Shown: positions 10,292 to 19,808 of the stretch, piece by piece | How the letters are laid out: every line of letters starts with the position of its first letter | Position numbering within the stretch: position 1 is the first letter of the stretch | Assembly: GCF_011801125.1 (NCBI RefSeq) | Contig: NZ_CP046171.1 | Coordinates: forward strand, 4,588,001 to 4,652,000 | DNA: 64,000 nucleotides | Direction of reading: 5' to 3' | Source of the DNA: Nocardia brasiliensis | GTDB taxonomy: Bacteria > Actinomycetota > Actinomycetes > Mycobacteriales > Mycobacteriaceae | Translations under genes and position numbers: made by a program | Notes under the pieces: generated by a model | Told to the model about the DNA's origin: nothing | Databases searched by the model: none | Seen by the model: only the letters and a program-made list of their open reading frames with translations

Positions 10292-11173
10292 CTACGGGCG
10301 GAGCCGATGGAAGGCGGCCATCCGCTCGCGGTGGTATTCCAGGTCGTCCTCGTCGTGGCGCACGCCGCGGGCGACAGCGATGTCGAAATAGACCGCCTCC
10401 CTGCGCAACCGGTGCCGCATCAACTGCGCCAGGGCGAGATCGTCCAACGCGACGGCGGTGCCACCCGCCGCGTGATAGACGTCGGCAAAAGCACGGACAG
10501 CGCTCAAATCAGTACCGTACTCGTCTCCGAATTCCATTGCGGCGGAGGCAAGTTCGACCTCGGGCGAGGCGACCAGCGCCTCGTCCCAGTCCAATACGGC
10601 GATGACGTGCCCGGCGCGCGCGAGCAGGTTGCCCTCGTAGTAGTCGCCGTGCAGCGGCTGCGGACGCGCGGCACGGGAGAACTCGGCGAGCCAGTGGTCC
10701 AGGTCGGGGTCCGGCAACTCCGCCGACGACGCGCCGTCCAACCCGATCTCCAGGAACGAACGCGTCGGCCGGGCCGGCGGACGATGCTCGGCCAACGCGC
10801 GGTGCACGCGGGCCAGCAGCACGGCCGCCTCGTCCCGCTGCACCGGGTCCACACCGCTGGCCCACTCACCTTCGACGAAGGGCCACACCGTGATCGGACG
10901 ACCCGCCACCACCAGCACCGTCGAACCATCGATCCGCGCCAGCGGCGCCACGACCTCCGGGACCTCGCGCGCCGCGGCCGACGCGATGTCGTTACACCAC
11001 CGCACCTGAGCCGGATCCCGATCCCGCGGGCCGATTCGCACCACCACCTCGCCCACCCGGTAGGCCGCGGACTCCTCACCACCGAAAAGCCGCTCCCCGT
11101 CACCTTTGTGTCCCCATTCGGCCGCGACGGCGGCCCTGATGTCCTCGGTCAGCGGGATCTCGGTGTAAATCAC
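10292..11173 (-). CDS. Aminoglycoside phosphotransferase (APH)-family kinase-like protein
   Basis: 293 aa from GTG 11173. The APH fold is shown by the catalytic Brenner motif HGDYYEGNLLA, the Mg-binding VLDWDEA, and an N-lobe with VVVRIGPR as the ATP Lys/Arg strand. Members phosphorylate aminoglycosides, choline, homoserine or other small molecules; the substrate cannot be read here. It ends four bases from the hexosaminidase end (convergent), and its start faces the divergent methyltransferase with 123 bp between. Not a clear known resistance enzyme. Confidence 0.8.
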   Translation of the reverse strand: MIYTEIPLTEDIRAAVAAEWGHKGDGERLFGGEESAAYRVGEVVVRIGPRDRDPAQVRWCNDIASAAAREVPEVVAPLARIDGSTVLVVAGRPITVWPFVEGEWASGVDPVQRDEAAVLLARVHRALAEHRPPARPTRSFLEIGLDGASSAELPDPDLDHWLAEFSRAARPQPLHGDYYEGNLLARAGHVIAVLDWDEALVASPEVELASAAMEFGDEYGTDLSAVRAFADVYHAAGGTAVALDDLALAQLMRHRLRREAVYFDIAVARGVRHDEDDLEYHRERMAAFHRLRP

Positions 11174-11296
11174 GCGACCAGTTCTACCAGCGCCCGCGCA
11201 CCGAACGCAGGCGGACTTCCGCGCCGCCGACCGATGCTCGGCGGACCGGCGCGGGAACCGAACCGAGTGGTGCGATATTTCCATTCGGGAGGTACT

Positions 11297-12205
11297 TTGG
11301 CGTTCGTGCGTACCGAGGGAGATACCTGGGACATCACCACCAGCGTCGGGTCCACCGCCTTGTTCGTCGCCGCGGCCCGCGCACTCGCCGGACGTCGGCC
11401 CGATCCATTGGCCGTCGACCCGTACGCCGAACTCTTCGTGCGTGCCGCCGGACCTGACTGGGCGGACCTGCTCGACGGGCGCGCGCCGGAGCACCCGCTG
11501 ACCGGGCCCGGTTTCGGCTCGGTCTTCCTGACCTTCCTGGAAGCCAGGACCAGGTATTTCGACGACTACTTCACCGCGGCGGTCGCGGCGGGCGTGCGGC
11601 AGGTCGTCATCCTGGCCGCCGGACTCGATGCCCGCGCTTACCGGCTGCCGTGGCCCGAGGGCACCGTCGTCTACGAACTGGACCAGCCCAGGGTGCTGGA
11701 GTTCAAGCGTCAGACGCTGGCCGAGCACGGTGCTCAGCCGCGCGCGCAGCGGCGCGAGGTGCCGGTCGACCTGCGCGAGGATTGGCCGCGAGCATTGCGC
11801 GCGAAAGGTTTCGACGCGACCGCGCCGACCGCGTGGCTGGTCGAGGGACTGCTGCCGTATCTGCCCGCCGCCGCGGTGGATCAGCTCTTCGGGCACATCG
11901 CGACACTCAGCGCGCCCGGCAGCCGAGTCGCCATCGAGGAACTGGACGTCGTTCCCGAAGCGACCCGCGCCGCGCTCGATCAGCAACCCGAGGGACAACC
12001 GAACAGCGGCGCCGACTGGGTGCACCTGATCTACAACGAGCAGCGCCCCGACGCAGCGCGGTGGTTCAGCACGCGCGGCTGGCAGACCGAGAGCCAACCC
12101 CTGTTGGAGTACGTGGCCGCGATGGGCCGGGAGATCGACGCTGTCACCGAGGACGGACAGCAGGTGCCTTCGCTGGTTCGCCTGATTACCGCGACCCGAC
12201 CCTGA
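11297..12205 (+). CDS. TIGR00027-family SAM-dependent methyltransferase
   Basis: 302 aa from TTG 11297, which sits four bases after GGGAGG; GTG 11306 is the alternative and matches the usual family N-terminus RTEGDTWD better. Signatures of the leucine carboxyl methyltransferase-like actinobacterial family: residues VGSTALFVAAARA, DPYAELFVRAAG, VVILAAGLDARAYRLPW (SAM loop) and WLVEGLLPYLP. These enzymes occur in many paralogues in mycobacteria and Nocardia; substrates are largely unknown. Confidence 0.88.
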   Translation: MAFVRTEGDTWDITTSVGSTALFVAAARALAGRRPDPLAVDPYAELFVRAAGPDWADLLDGRAPEHPLTGPGFGSVFLTFLEARTRYFDDYFTAAVAAGVRQVVILAAGLDARAYRLPWPEGTVVYELDQPRVLEFKRQTLAEHGAQPRAQRREVPVDLREDWPRALRAKGFDATAPTAWLVEGLLPYLPAAAVDQLFGHIATLSAPGSRVAIEELDVVPEATRAALDQQPEGQPNSGADWVHLIYNEQRPDAARWFSTRGWQTESQPLLEYVAAMGREIDAVTEDGQQVPSLVRLITATRP

Positions 12206-12250
12206 ATCTCGTCCGCAGGCTCTTGCGCGGCGAGCTGATGGGACGGCCTC

Positions 12251-12522
12251 GTGTGCGACGACCAGCCCGTCACCGACGTACCGCGCCCGCTGGCACCCGG
12301 CGCGGACACCGTGGTGGTCGGCTCGCCGCGCATCCCGCTCGACATGGACCAATCCATCGAGGCCGAGGCCCGCAGCCACGGTGTCACATGAGCGAACTCA
12401 TCCGCGACTGGCTCTCCGTGGAACGGGCCGCCCTCGCCGACGATCGGCCCATATCCCGCCCCCATGCCCTGCGCCCTCGCCGGTGTCCGCTCCTGATCGA
12501 GCTGAGCGGCACCGCAACCTAG
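12251..12522 (+). pseudogene. Ribbon-helix-helix antitoxin-like gene with a frameshift
   Basis: Starting GTG 12251, the frame encodes PRIPLDMDQSIEAEARSHGVT and then meets TGA at 12389. The next frame continues without a gap as MSELIRDWLSVERAAL from ATG 12388. Joined, the two give a standard RHH/CopG DNA-binding fold: beta strand RIPLDMD, helix, GVT turn, second helix SELIRDWL. Restoring one C (ACC ATG for AC ATG) repairs it. No toxin gene follows; LysR starts 21 bp later. Either a decayed antitoxin or a base missing from the assembly. Confidence 0.5.
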
Positions 12523-12543
12523 GCGGGGTCGTAGGGTCTGGGG

Positions 12544-13416
12544 GTGGAACTGCGTCAACTTCGGTACTTCGTGACGGTCGCGGAGGAGCTGCATTTCGGG
12601 CGGGCGGCACAGCGGCTGCACATCGTGCAGTCGGCGGTGAGCCAGCAGGTACGGCAGTTGGAACGGGAGCTGGGCGTCGAGCTGTTCGATCGGTCGCCGC
12701 GCCGGGTAGCGCTGACCGAGGCGGGCGCCCAATTCCTGCCCGGCGCACGCGAGGCGCTGGCGGCAGCCGCCCGCGCGAAAGCCTCGATTACCGGGTTCGT
12801 CGCCGGGACGACGCTGCGACTGGGCACCGGCACCGGGCTCGGCGACCACCTCGACCGCGTAGTGGAGCGGTTGGTGCCGCAGATCCGCGTCGAGCCGGTG
12901 GCCGCGCCCACCCGTGCCAGGGTCGAGCAGGTGCTCGACGGCAGCCTCGACGCCGCGTTCGTCCGCGGCCCGCTCGAACATCCCGGCCTGCGCCGCATCC
13001 CGGTCTGGGACGACCCACTGCTGGTGGCGATCTCGGCGCGACACCCGCTCGCCGCCGCCCCGGAGATCGCGCTGGCCGACCTCGCGCCCTACCCGCTGCG
13101 GATCACCGAGCGACGGATCAATCCCCCGCTGGTCGACCTCGTCGTCGGCGCCTGTCACGACGCCGGATTCGAGCCGGTGCCAGGACCGCTCAGCGCCGCG
13201 CTCTCGGACACCTTGACGATGATCGGCTCCGACACCAGCTGGACGGTGGTGTACGCGGCGCACGCGCGCCAGCTGCGCAGCACCAGGGTGGTGTTCAGTT
13301 CCATTGCCGCACCGGGGCTTTCGTTGGAGACGGCGCTCGTTGTGCGCGCCGCCGACGCACCGCCCGCGGTGGAGATCCTGCGCGCCGCCTGCGAATTCGA
13401 CGATCACGATCGGTGA
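12544..13416 (+). CDS. LysR-family transcriptional regulator
   Basis: 290 aa from GTG 12544. The N-terminal winged helix-turn-helix is unmistakable: LRQLRYFVTVAEELHFGRAA, then RLHIVQSAVSQQVRQLERELG and ELFDRSPRRVALTEAG. The effector domain starts after about residue 90. The next gene on the same strand, a tautomerase 107 bp away, could be a target or operon partner; LysR proteins usually control a divergent gene, but no divergent gene starts here. Confidence 0.9.
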   Translation: MELRQLRYFVTVAEELHFGRAAQRLHIVQSAVSQQVRQLERELGVELFDRSPRRVALTEAGAQFLPGAREALAAAARAKASITGFVAGTTLRLGTGTGLGDHLDRVVERLVPQIRVEPVAAPTRARVEQVLDGSLDAAFVRGPLEHPGLRRIPVWDDPLLVAISARHPLAAAPEIALADLAPYPLRITERRINPPLVDLVVGACHDAGFEPVPGPLSAALSDTLTMIGSDTSWTVVYAAHARQLRSTRVVFSSIAAPGLSLETALVVRAADAPPAVEILRAACEFDDHDR

Positions 13417-13523
13417 TCGCAGCGTGCGCGAACTGCCTGTTGGCCGGCCAACGCGCCAGGCAGCAGAGTGATCGGTAGGCCCGCTCGATACCGCGAGCAG
13501 GCACCGAGGAAAGGACTCACACC

Positions 13524-13706
13524 ATGCCGACTGTCGTCGTCCAGCAGCTGCCCAAGAGCGACGAGGCCAAGCGCGAGTTGGTCCGCCGGATCACCGAGGC
13601 CTTCGTCGACGCCTACAACTCGCCCGCGGAGTCGGTGCACGTCTGGATCGAGGAGTACCCGGCCGACAGCTACGCGGTCGGCGGCAAGTTCATCGCCGAC
13701 AGGTAG
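13524..13706 (+). CDS. 4-oxalocrotonate tautomerase family protein
   Basis: 60 aa, ATG 13524 preceded by GAGGAAAGGA. After Met removal the N-terminus is Pro1, the catalytic base of this family (MPTVVVQQLPKSDEAKR). Length and the VHVWIEEYPADSYAVGG segment match small tautomerases, which form hexamers and convert enol to keto acids. Position after a LysR gene suits a degradative function; no pathway partners are adjacent. Confidence 0.82.
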   Translation: MPTVVVQQLPKSDEAKRELVRRITEAFVDAYNSPAESVHVWIEEYPADSYAVGGKFIADR

Positions 13707-13719
13707 CCCGCCGCGACCG

Positions 13720-13742
13720 GACCCGCCGCGACCCGGCGGGTC
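13720..13742 (+). terminator. Hairpin after the tautomerase gene
   Basis: Perfect 9-bp stem GACCCGCCG / CGGCGGGTC with a 5-base loop, 14 bp after the stop. No U-tract follows, as is common in high-GC actinobacteria. Confidence 0.6.
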
Positions 13743-13856
13743 TGTCGCGATGAATGCGCTGATCAGCGGCGTGTCGGTGATCGCGGTGGCGGGCGTGGTG
13801 CCAGGATGAGCACGCAGTGGGCAACGTTGTCGCCAAGGCTCGTCGAGGGAGCATGC

Positions 13857-16157
13857 ATGTCGCGTCGCCGTCTGATCTGCCTCGTCGTCCCGCTGCTGCT
13901 TCCCCTCGTGCCCGCGAGCGCGCACGCGGAAACGGCGGCCGATTCCAGCGGCTACGTCAATCCCTTCGTCGGCACCCAGGACGGCGGACGCGATTTCGGG
14001 CACGGCGGCGGCGCGGGCATGACCTTCCCCGGCGCGGTCGCGCCGTTCGGCATGATGCAGTGGAGCCCGGATACCGTGCGCACCGCGGGCGGCGGCTACA
14101 AGTACGAGGACAACCGGCTCTACGGATTCTCGATGACCCACATATCCGGACCGGGATGCACTGGAGCGCAAGACTTTCCGGTGTTGCCGATCAGCGGGAC
14201 GATCGGCCGGTCACCGGCCGTCGACGGCGCGGGCTATCTGCAGACCTTCGACCACGCGAACGAGCGGGCCGCGCCCGGCTACTACCGCGTCACCACCGAT
14301 TCCGGGGTGCGCACCGAGCTGACCACCACCACCCGTGCGGGCATCGCCCGATTCACCTTTCCCACCGGCGAACCGGGCACCGTGCTGCTCGACGTCACCG
14401 GTTCGGTCAACGGTGTCGAGGACGCCGAGATCAGCCTCGACGGCAACACCGTGTCCGGCTGGGCGCTCACCGGCGGGTTCTGCGGCGCGAAAAGCCGCTA
14501 CCGCGTGCACTTCCAGGCCGAGTTCGACCGCCCGATCACCGCGTCGGGCACCTGGCGCGACGACGTCGTCTCCCCTGGGGCGCGCACCGTGACGGGTCAC
14601 GCGCAGACCCGCCGTGCCCGCTCCGGCGAGATCGCCAGCAACGGCCAGGGCATCGGACTGTTCCTGCAATTCGATTCCGGCGAGCCGGTGCAGATGCGCG
14701 CCGCCCTCTCCTATGTCAGTGTCGACGGCGCCAGTCGCAACCTCGCCGCCGAGATCGGCGGACAGGATTTCGACACCGTGCGCGCGCGTGCGCACGCGGA
14801 ATGGCAGCGCAGGCTGGACCAGATCGTGGTGACCGGCGGTGATCCGAATCGGTTGCGCACCTTCTATTCCGCGCTCTATCACGTGTTCTTGCAGCCGTAC
14901 ATCTTCGAGGATGTCGACGGCGACTACACCGGCTTCGACGGTCGCGTCCATCGGGTGCGACCGGGGCATCACCACTACGCCACCTTCTCCGGGTGGGACA
15001 TCTATCGCAGCGAGGCGCAACTGCTCGCCTGGCTCGCGCCCGATGTCGCCTCCGACATCGCGCAATCCATGTACGACAACGCCCATGTGCTCGGCGACGT
15101 CTGGGATCGCTGGTCGCATCAGAACACCGTCACCGGCGTCATGAACGGCGACCCGTACCACTCGATCATCGCCAGCGCCTACGCTTTCGGGGCCCGCGAG
15201 TTCGCCGCCGAGGACGCCTTGGCCTCGATGATCGCAGGCGCCGAGCGCATCGGCGAATTGTCCGGCTACACCGAGCGTCCCGGCAACCAGCAGTATCTGC
15301 GGCTCGGCTGGGTACCTGGCCAGGTTTCGGACACCCTCGAGTACAACATCGCCGACTTCGGCATCGCCCAATTCGCCGCGCGACTCGGCCATTTCGAGCA
15401 GCACGACGTCTTCCTGCGGCGCGCCCACGGCTGGCAGCATCTGTTCAATCCGCTCACCGGCTGGCTGCAGCCACGCTCGGCGGAAGGCTTCTTCGGGCTG
15501 CTCTTCGATCCGACGGCCACCGAGGGCTACGTGGAAGGCAATGGCGCACAATATCATTGGATGGTCTTCCACAATGTGCGTGCGCTCTTCACGATGATGG
15601 GCGGCCAGGACCGCGCCGCCGCCCGGCTCGACGAATTCTTCCAGCAGCTCAACGCTGGACCCCACGCGCGCCACGCCTATCTGGGCAACGAACCGTCGCT
15701 GCAGACGCCGTGGCTCTACGCGTGGGCCGGGCGCGCGCACCGCACCCAGGATGTGGTGCACCGAACCCGCACCGAGCTCTTCGGTCCGGACGCCGACGGG
15801 CTGGCAGGCAACGACGACCTCGGCACGATGTCGGCCTGGTACGTCTGGGCCGCGCTCGGTCTGTATCCGGTGATCCCAGGCCGGGCAGAGCTTTTCGTGC
15901 ACGGGCCCGTGTTCGAATCCGCCGTGGTGCGCCGCTCGACCGGCGCGGAGTTCACCATCACCGCGCCCGAGACCTCCGACACCAACCGCTACATCCAGTC
16001 CTTGCGGGTCGACGGCGCGGACACCACGCGCGCGTGGCTGCCGGAGTCGTTCGCGCTCTCCGGCGGGCGCCTCGACTTCATCATGGGCCCGCGCCCCGAA
16101 CCGCGGTTCGGCGCCACGGACGCCGACGCGCCGCCCTCGTTCGACGTGCCGCGGTAG
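13857..16157 (+). CDS. Secreted GH92 alpha-mannosidase
   Basis: 766 aa from ATG 13857 (GAGGGA upstream; a frame from 13806 adds a tail before the signal). Signal peptide MSRRRLICLVVPLLLPLV with cleavage after AHA. GH92 signatures: YVNPFVGTQDGG start, TFPGAVAPFGMMQWSPDT, YEDNRLYGFSMTHISGPGC, YVEGNGAQYHWMVFHN, and GNDDLGTMSAWYVWAALGLYPV near the C-terminus. GH92 enzymes are Ca-dependent exo-alpha-mannosidases; being secreted, it may trim host N-glycans or envelope mannans (inference). Confidence 0.92.
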   Translation: MSRRRLICLVVPLLLPLVPASAHAETAADSSGYVNPFVGTQDGGRDFGHGGGAGMTFPGAVAPFGMMQWSPDTVRTAGGGYKYEDNRLYGFSMTHISGPGCTGAQDFPVLPISGTIGRSPAVDGAGYLQTFDHANERAAPGYYRVTTDSGVRTELTTTTRAGIARFTFPTGEPGTVLLDVTGSVNGVEDAEISLDGNTVSGWALTGGFCGAKSRYRVHFQAEFDRPITASGTWRDDVVSPGARTVTGHAQTRRARSGEIASNGQGIGLFLQFDSGEPVQMRAALSYVSVDGASRNLAAEIGGQDFDTVRARAHAEWQRRLDQIVVTGGDPNRLRTFYSALYHVFLQPYIFEDVDGDYTGFDGRVHRVRPGHHHYATFSGWDIYRSEAQLLAWLAPDVASDIAQSMYDNAHVLGDVWDRWSHQNTVTGVMNGDPYHSIIASAYAFGAREFAAEDALASMIAGAERIGELSGYTERPGNQQYLRLGWVPGQVSDTLEYNIADFGIAQFAARLGHFEQHDVFLRRAHGWQHLFNPLTGWLQPRSAEGFFGLLFDPTATEGYVEGNGAQYHWMVFHNVRALFTMMGGQDRAAARLDEFFQQLNAGPHARHAYLGNEPSLQTPWLYAWAGRAHRTQDVVHRTRTELFGPDADGLAGNDDLGTMSAWYVWAALGLYPVIPGRAELFVHGPVFESAVVRRSTGAEFTITAPETSDTNRYIQSLRVDGADTTRAWLPESFALSGGRLDFIMGPRPEPRFGATDADAPPSFDVPR

Positions 16158-16253
16158 CCACCGAGCACAGCACAGTAACCACCGGGCGCGGCGCAGGACG
16201 CGCCGCAGCGGCCGAACCGACCCGAACGCCCGACATCGATCTCACTATTGACT

Positions 16254-17621
16254 ATGGACACAGACGAAGTGGCGGCCGACGAAGTAGGCAGACTCGTCGG
16301 CGCGGTCGCACCGATCGACGCGTTCCCGACGGTAGACGACTTGAACGGCTTCGCCGACGCGCTGGCCCGCACGGCACCCGATCGGGTGCGCGTCACCGAG
16401 CTCGGCCGATCACGCGGGGGCAGACCGATCCGGTGCGTGCGGGTCGGTTCCGGAGTCCGGCAGGTGGTTGTGGTCGGCAACCCGCATCCGAACGAGCCGA
16501 TCGGCATGGCGACGATCCGGCACCTGCTGGGCAGGCTAGCCGACGCGGATGACCGAAGCGTGGGCGCCACTTGGCATTTCGTGCTCTGCCTGGACCCCGA
16601 CGGCACCAGCCTCAACGAGGCATGGTTCGCCGGGGAGCGCACGCGAACCGCTGTCGCACAACGCTTCTACCGCCCACCGGCGGCCGAACAGCCGGAGTGG
16701 TGCTTCCCGACCAGGTGGCAGGGAACGGCGGTGGGCGCGCCGCTGCCCGAGACGCGGGCGCTGATGGATCTGATCGATCGCACCCGCCCCGCGCTGATCG
16801 CGTCACTGCACAACGCCGATTTCGGCGGCGGGTTCTTCTATACGACCGGCGGCGATCCCGAGTACTGGTCGGCACTGACGAGCCAACTCGTCGCCGCCGG
16901 GGTGCCGATCCACACCGGCGAACCCGACCTGCCCGGCGCGGCGACCTGGCAGCCCGGCGTGTTCGAGCTGCCGCCGTTCCAGCGCATCGCCGAGACGCTG
17001 GCCGGTGACGGCGTCGAGCCGCTGGGGATGATGTACGGCGGCGGCATCCGTGACTATGCCGCGCCGTACGGGACCGCCATCCTGGTGTGCGAGCTGCCGC
17101 TGTGGGTGGACGCGCGGGTCGCCGACGCGACGCCGAGCCGGTATCGACGCACCGACGTCCTGCGCGCCACCGCGGCCGAGTACGAGGAGATCGCCGACCT
17201 GGTGGGCGGGGTGCTCGAACGCCTCACGACGCACTTGGACGGCAGCAGCCCTTTCCAGCGCGCCCTGACCGACACGGTACGCGCCCTGCGCGGGAACGCC
17301 GCCGTCAAACGATCGGCCGCCGCTACCCGCCATGCCACCCTCGGCGAGATCTTCGTCGAGAAGTACGTGTGGGCGGGAGTCACCCGGTTGCGGGCGGGCG
17401 GCATGCTGCTGCGCCTGCTCGATTCGGGGGCGCATCCGGACAATAGATCGCCGGATGTGGTCGCCGAACGCATGCGCTTCGCGCCGATCTTCGACAAGTG
17501 GTGTGCCGACATCGAGGCCAACGCCCCCGGGCGGGCCGTGCCGATCGAGCACCTGGTCGCCATCCAGTCCGCCGCCATCCTCACCGCCGCCGCCCGCCTG
17601 CGCGACGAACGCCCGATCTGA
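16254..17621 (+). CDS. M14-family zinc carboxypeptidase-like protein
   Basis: 455 aa from ATG 16254. Zinc-binding residues of M14 peptidases are visible: His and Glu in GNPHPNEP near residue 81 and a later His in IASLHNADFGGG. The C-terminal 130 residues are helical and not recognised. No signal peptide, so probably cytoplasmic. It follows the GH92 gene by 96 bp on the same strand; co-transcription is possible. Substrate unknown. Confidence 0.72.
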   Translation: MDTDEVAADEVGRLVGAVAPIDAFPTVDDLNGFADALARTAPDRVRVTELGRSRGGRPIRCVRVGSGVRQVVVVGNPHPNEPIGMATIRHLLGRLADADDRSVGATWHFVLCLDPDGTSLNEAWFAGERTRTAVAQRFYRPPAAEQPEWCFPTRWQGTAVGAPLPETRALMDLIDRTRPALIASLHNADFGGGFFYTTGGDPEYWSALTSQLVAAGVPIHTGEPDLPGAATWQPGVFELPPFQRIAETLAGDGVEPLGMMYGGGIRDYAAPYGTAILVCELPLWVDARVADATPSRYRRTDVLRATAAEYEEIADLVGGVLERLTTHLDGSSPFQRALTDTVRALRGNAAVKRSAAATRHATLGEIFVEKYVWAGVTRLRAGGMLLRLLDSGAHPDNRSPDVVAERMRFAPIFDKWCADIEANAPGRAVPIEHLVAIQSAAILTAAARLRDERPI

Positions 17622-17763
17622 CCTCGACCGCGCCCGCCCGCAGGTCGGGTCCTCGCCTGCCGCACAATGCCTGACACCACACCCGCGCGCGACCGGGACT
17701 TGTCTTGCGCGCGCAACCCTGATGGCATTGCGCCGAACCGTTCGACGCACCTCGGAGGCGAGT

Positions 17764-18210
17764 ATGCTGTCCCTGCAAGAGATTTCCGACCGCATGGAGA
17801 TCCAGGACCTGATGGTCCGATATTCGCACGCGGTCGACACCGGACAGTGGGACCTGCTCAACGACATCTTCACCGCCGACGCGCACATCGACTACACCGC
17901 GATGGGCGGACCCGCGGGCGACGTGGCGGCGACCAAGCAGTTCCTCGCCGCCATGCTGCCCAATTTCCCGGCGTTCCAACACCTGATCAGCAATTCCTCG
18001 ATCACCGTCGACGGTGACACGGCCACCGGCCGCACCATGTGCCACAACCCCATGCTGGTCGCCGACGGGGACGGTCCACCCAGCCTCATGCTCTGCGGAC
18101 TGTGGTACCTCGACACCTTCGCCCGGGTCGACGGGCACTGGCGCATCGCACGCCGAGTCGAGGAGAAGAGCTACCTGTTCCTCGCGCAGACGGTGCCGGG
18201 CACCGCCTAA
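17764..18210 (+). CDS. SnoaL-like / NTF2-fold protein
   Basis: 148 aa, ATG 17764 with GGAGGCGAG upstream. The alpha+beta cone fold is shown by the N-terminal IQDLMVRYSHAVDTGQWDLL, followed by IFTADAHIDYTAMGG and the C-terminal strand pair HWRIARRVEEKSYL. Such proteins act as isomerases, cyclases, dehydratases or small binding proteins; function is open. It ends convergently, overlapping the acyltransferase gene end by four bases. Confidence 0.75.
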   Translation: MLSLQEISDRMEIQDLMVRYSHAVDTGQWDLLNDIFTADAHIDYTAMGGPAGDVAATKQFLAAMLPNFPAFQHLISNSSITVDGDTATGRTMCHNPMLVADGDGPPSLMLCGLWYLDTFARVDGHWRIARRVEEKSYLFLAQTVPGTA

Positions 18211-19081
18211 CCGATGATCGGCAGCCTGCGCTCTGCGCACAGCCGCGTCAGCGCCTCCTGCATCCGGCCGGTGACGAGGTCGTAGGCGGCCTCGACATCG
18301 AGCTCGGGACCGAACTCGGCGCGCGGATCGATCGGCGGGAGGAACTGGATCGTGACCTTGCTCGGCAGTGGGATATGCCCGGCCAGGTCGCCGATGTTGA
18401 GTCCCCACGGCAGCGCCAACGAGATCGGAAAGACCTTCAGTCGCAGCACCCGATCCAGCCGCAGCAACCGCGCCAGCCGGTCCCCCCGGCTGAGCATCAG
18501 CGCGGTCTGCTGCGCCCCGCCATTGACGAAGGGGATGATGGGAACGCCTGCGTCCCAGGCCAATCGGAGGAAGCCGGTCCGGCCGCGAAATCGATCCGGT
18601 CTTCCTCCCAGGTCGGTCGATGCACCTCCCAGTCGCCGCCGGGATAGACGAGCACCGCCGCACCGTCGCGCAGCGCCCGGCGCGCGCTGTCCGGGTCCGC
18701 GCTGACCGTGCCGAAGCGCCGCAGCAGCGCGCCGAGCACCGGATACGCCATCACCAGGTCGTGGGCGAGTTGAAAGAACGGGCGCTGCGGGCCGAATCGG
18801 CGAACGAACGCCAGGGTGGTGACGAGCACCTCCGGCGACACATTGCCCCCGGAGTGGTTGCCGACCAACAGAATCGGCCCCTTGTCCGGGATCAGCTCGA
18901 GACCACGGACCTCGGCCCGGAAGTACGTCCGCGCGAACAGCCATGCGGGACCTACGGTGTCGATGATGAACTCGGGATCCCGATCGGCCGGATCGGGCGC
19001 CGGCACGCGCGCCTTCACCTGGTGGGCGACCCATTCGGCGAGCCGGTCGATCCGGTCGGTCGGCAGTCCTGGCACCTTCAT
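18207..19081 (-). pseudogene. PlsC-like acyltransferase, frameshifted
   Basis: The first part (ATG 19081 to about 18585) encodes a lysophospholipid acyltransferase fold with ILLVGNHSGG (the His of the HX4D-type motif) and AAVLVYPGGDWEVHRPTW. The frame then shifts to one continuing FRGRTGFLRLAWDAGVPIIP to the stop at 18207. One missing C near 18584 (coding strand TTC GC-GGC CGG) accounts for it; restored, the protein is about 291 aa of normal family length. It would acylate a lipid at the membrane. True pseudogene or assembly error. Confidence 0.75.
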
Positions 19082-19106
19082 GGACGTCGCTTCCCGTCGA
19101 CCAGGT

Positions 19107-19808
19107 CTAGGACTCGATGCTCAGCAACCGCCGGAAGAAGCCGCGATAACCGCGCAGCGCCTGACGCAGCTCCTCGGTGTCAGCGTCCCGCAAGCCCGAA
19201 CTGTGCTCTTCCAGCACACGTTTGCGTTCGGCGTACGCGGTGGTCAGCTGGTAGATGACCGAGCCGACGATCCGATCCGCCTGGCTCACCGCCTCGCGTG
19301 GGTTGTCGACGAAGGCGCCCTGCACCTCACGCCACTGGGTACGCAGTCGATCAAGGTCGGGGTCGTCGAACAGTACCGCGTCGACGCCATCGAGTGAACT
19401 ACGCTGCCGCTCCGCCGTATTCACCGTCGATCCGTCCCGCGTCGCCGGCGCCTGCGTAGCCTCGGTCTCGACGGTCGGCGCGGTGGGGTGTTCCGCGTCG
19501 GGGCGCGAGTCCGCCGCGGGATCGGCGGCGCTCGCCGCGGCGTGCGGGTCGACATCGGCTGCGGTGAGCGGCTCTGGATGCTGCTCCGCGGCGGGCGTTC
19601 TTGCGCCGGAGCCGGTTTCGCCGAGCGAATCGGCATGCCGCGGGCCCGGCACGGCTTCGGCACGGTCCCGGTGCGCGGCCGCTTGCTCGTGCTCGTGCTC
19701 GTCCGCGTATGACGCGGATTCGGCTGTCGCCCAATTGCTCTCACGCTCGGACGGCTCTGTGGTGGCAGGCCGCCCGGACTGCACGGTTCGGTCGTATTCG
19801 GTGCTCAT
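19107..19808 (-). CDS. Acidic Ala/Glu-rich protein, paralogue of its upstream neighbour
   Basis: 233 aa, ATG 19808, overlapping the previous stop by four bases. The N-terminal 135 residues are low-complexity Ala/Glu/Pro/Thr. The C-terminal 90 residues form a helical domain (LRTQWREVQGAFVDNPREAV, ADRIVGSVIYQL, LRQALRGYRGFFRRLLS) that repeats the layout of the upstream membrane protein (ARWVEVQEQFIDDPAAALVA, ADRLLTTVM, LRTAIVHYRNLFQDLL). Both also carry EYDRTVQ. No signal or membrane helix, so probably cytoplasmic. Function unknown. Confidence 0.7.
   Translation of the reverse strand: MSTEYDRTVQSGRPATTEPSERESNWATAESASYADEHEHEQAAAHRDRAEAVPGPRHADSLGETGSGARTPAAEQHPEPLTAADVDPHAAASAADPAADSRPDAEHPTAPTVETEATQAPATRDGSTVNTAERQRSSLDGVDAVLFDDPDLDRLRTQWREVQGAFVDNPREAVSQADRIVGSVIYQLTTAYAERKRVLEEHSSGLRDADTEELRQALRGYRGFFRRLLSIES

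Noticed and set aside
10142..11290. Long plus-strand extension in frame with the TIGR00027 methyltransferase
   Set aside because: It overlays the well-supported APH gene on the other strand and has no family features; the real start is near 11297.
14211..15902. 563-codon minus-strand frame
   Set aside because: Antisense of the GH92 gene; GC-rich codon bias keeps the frame open.
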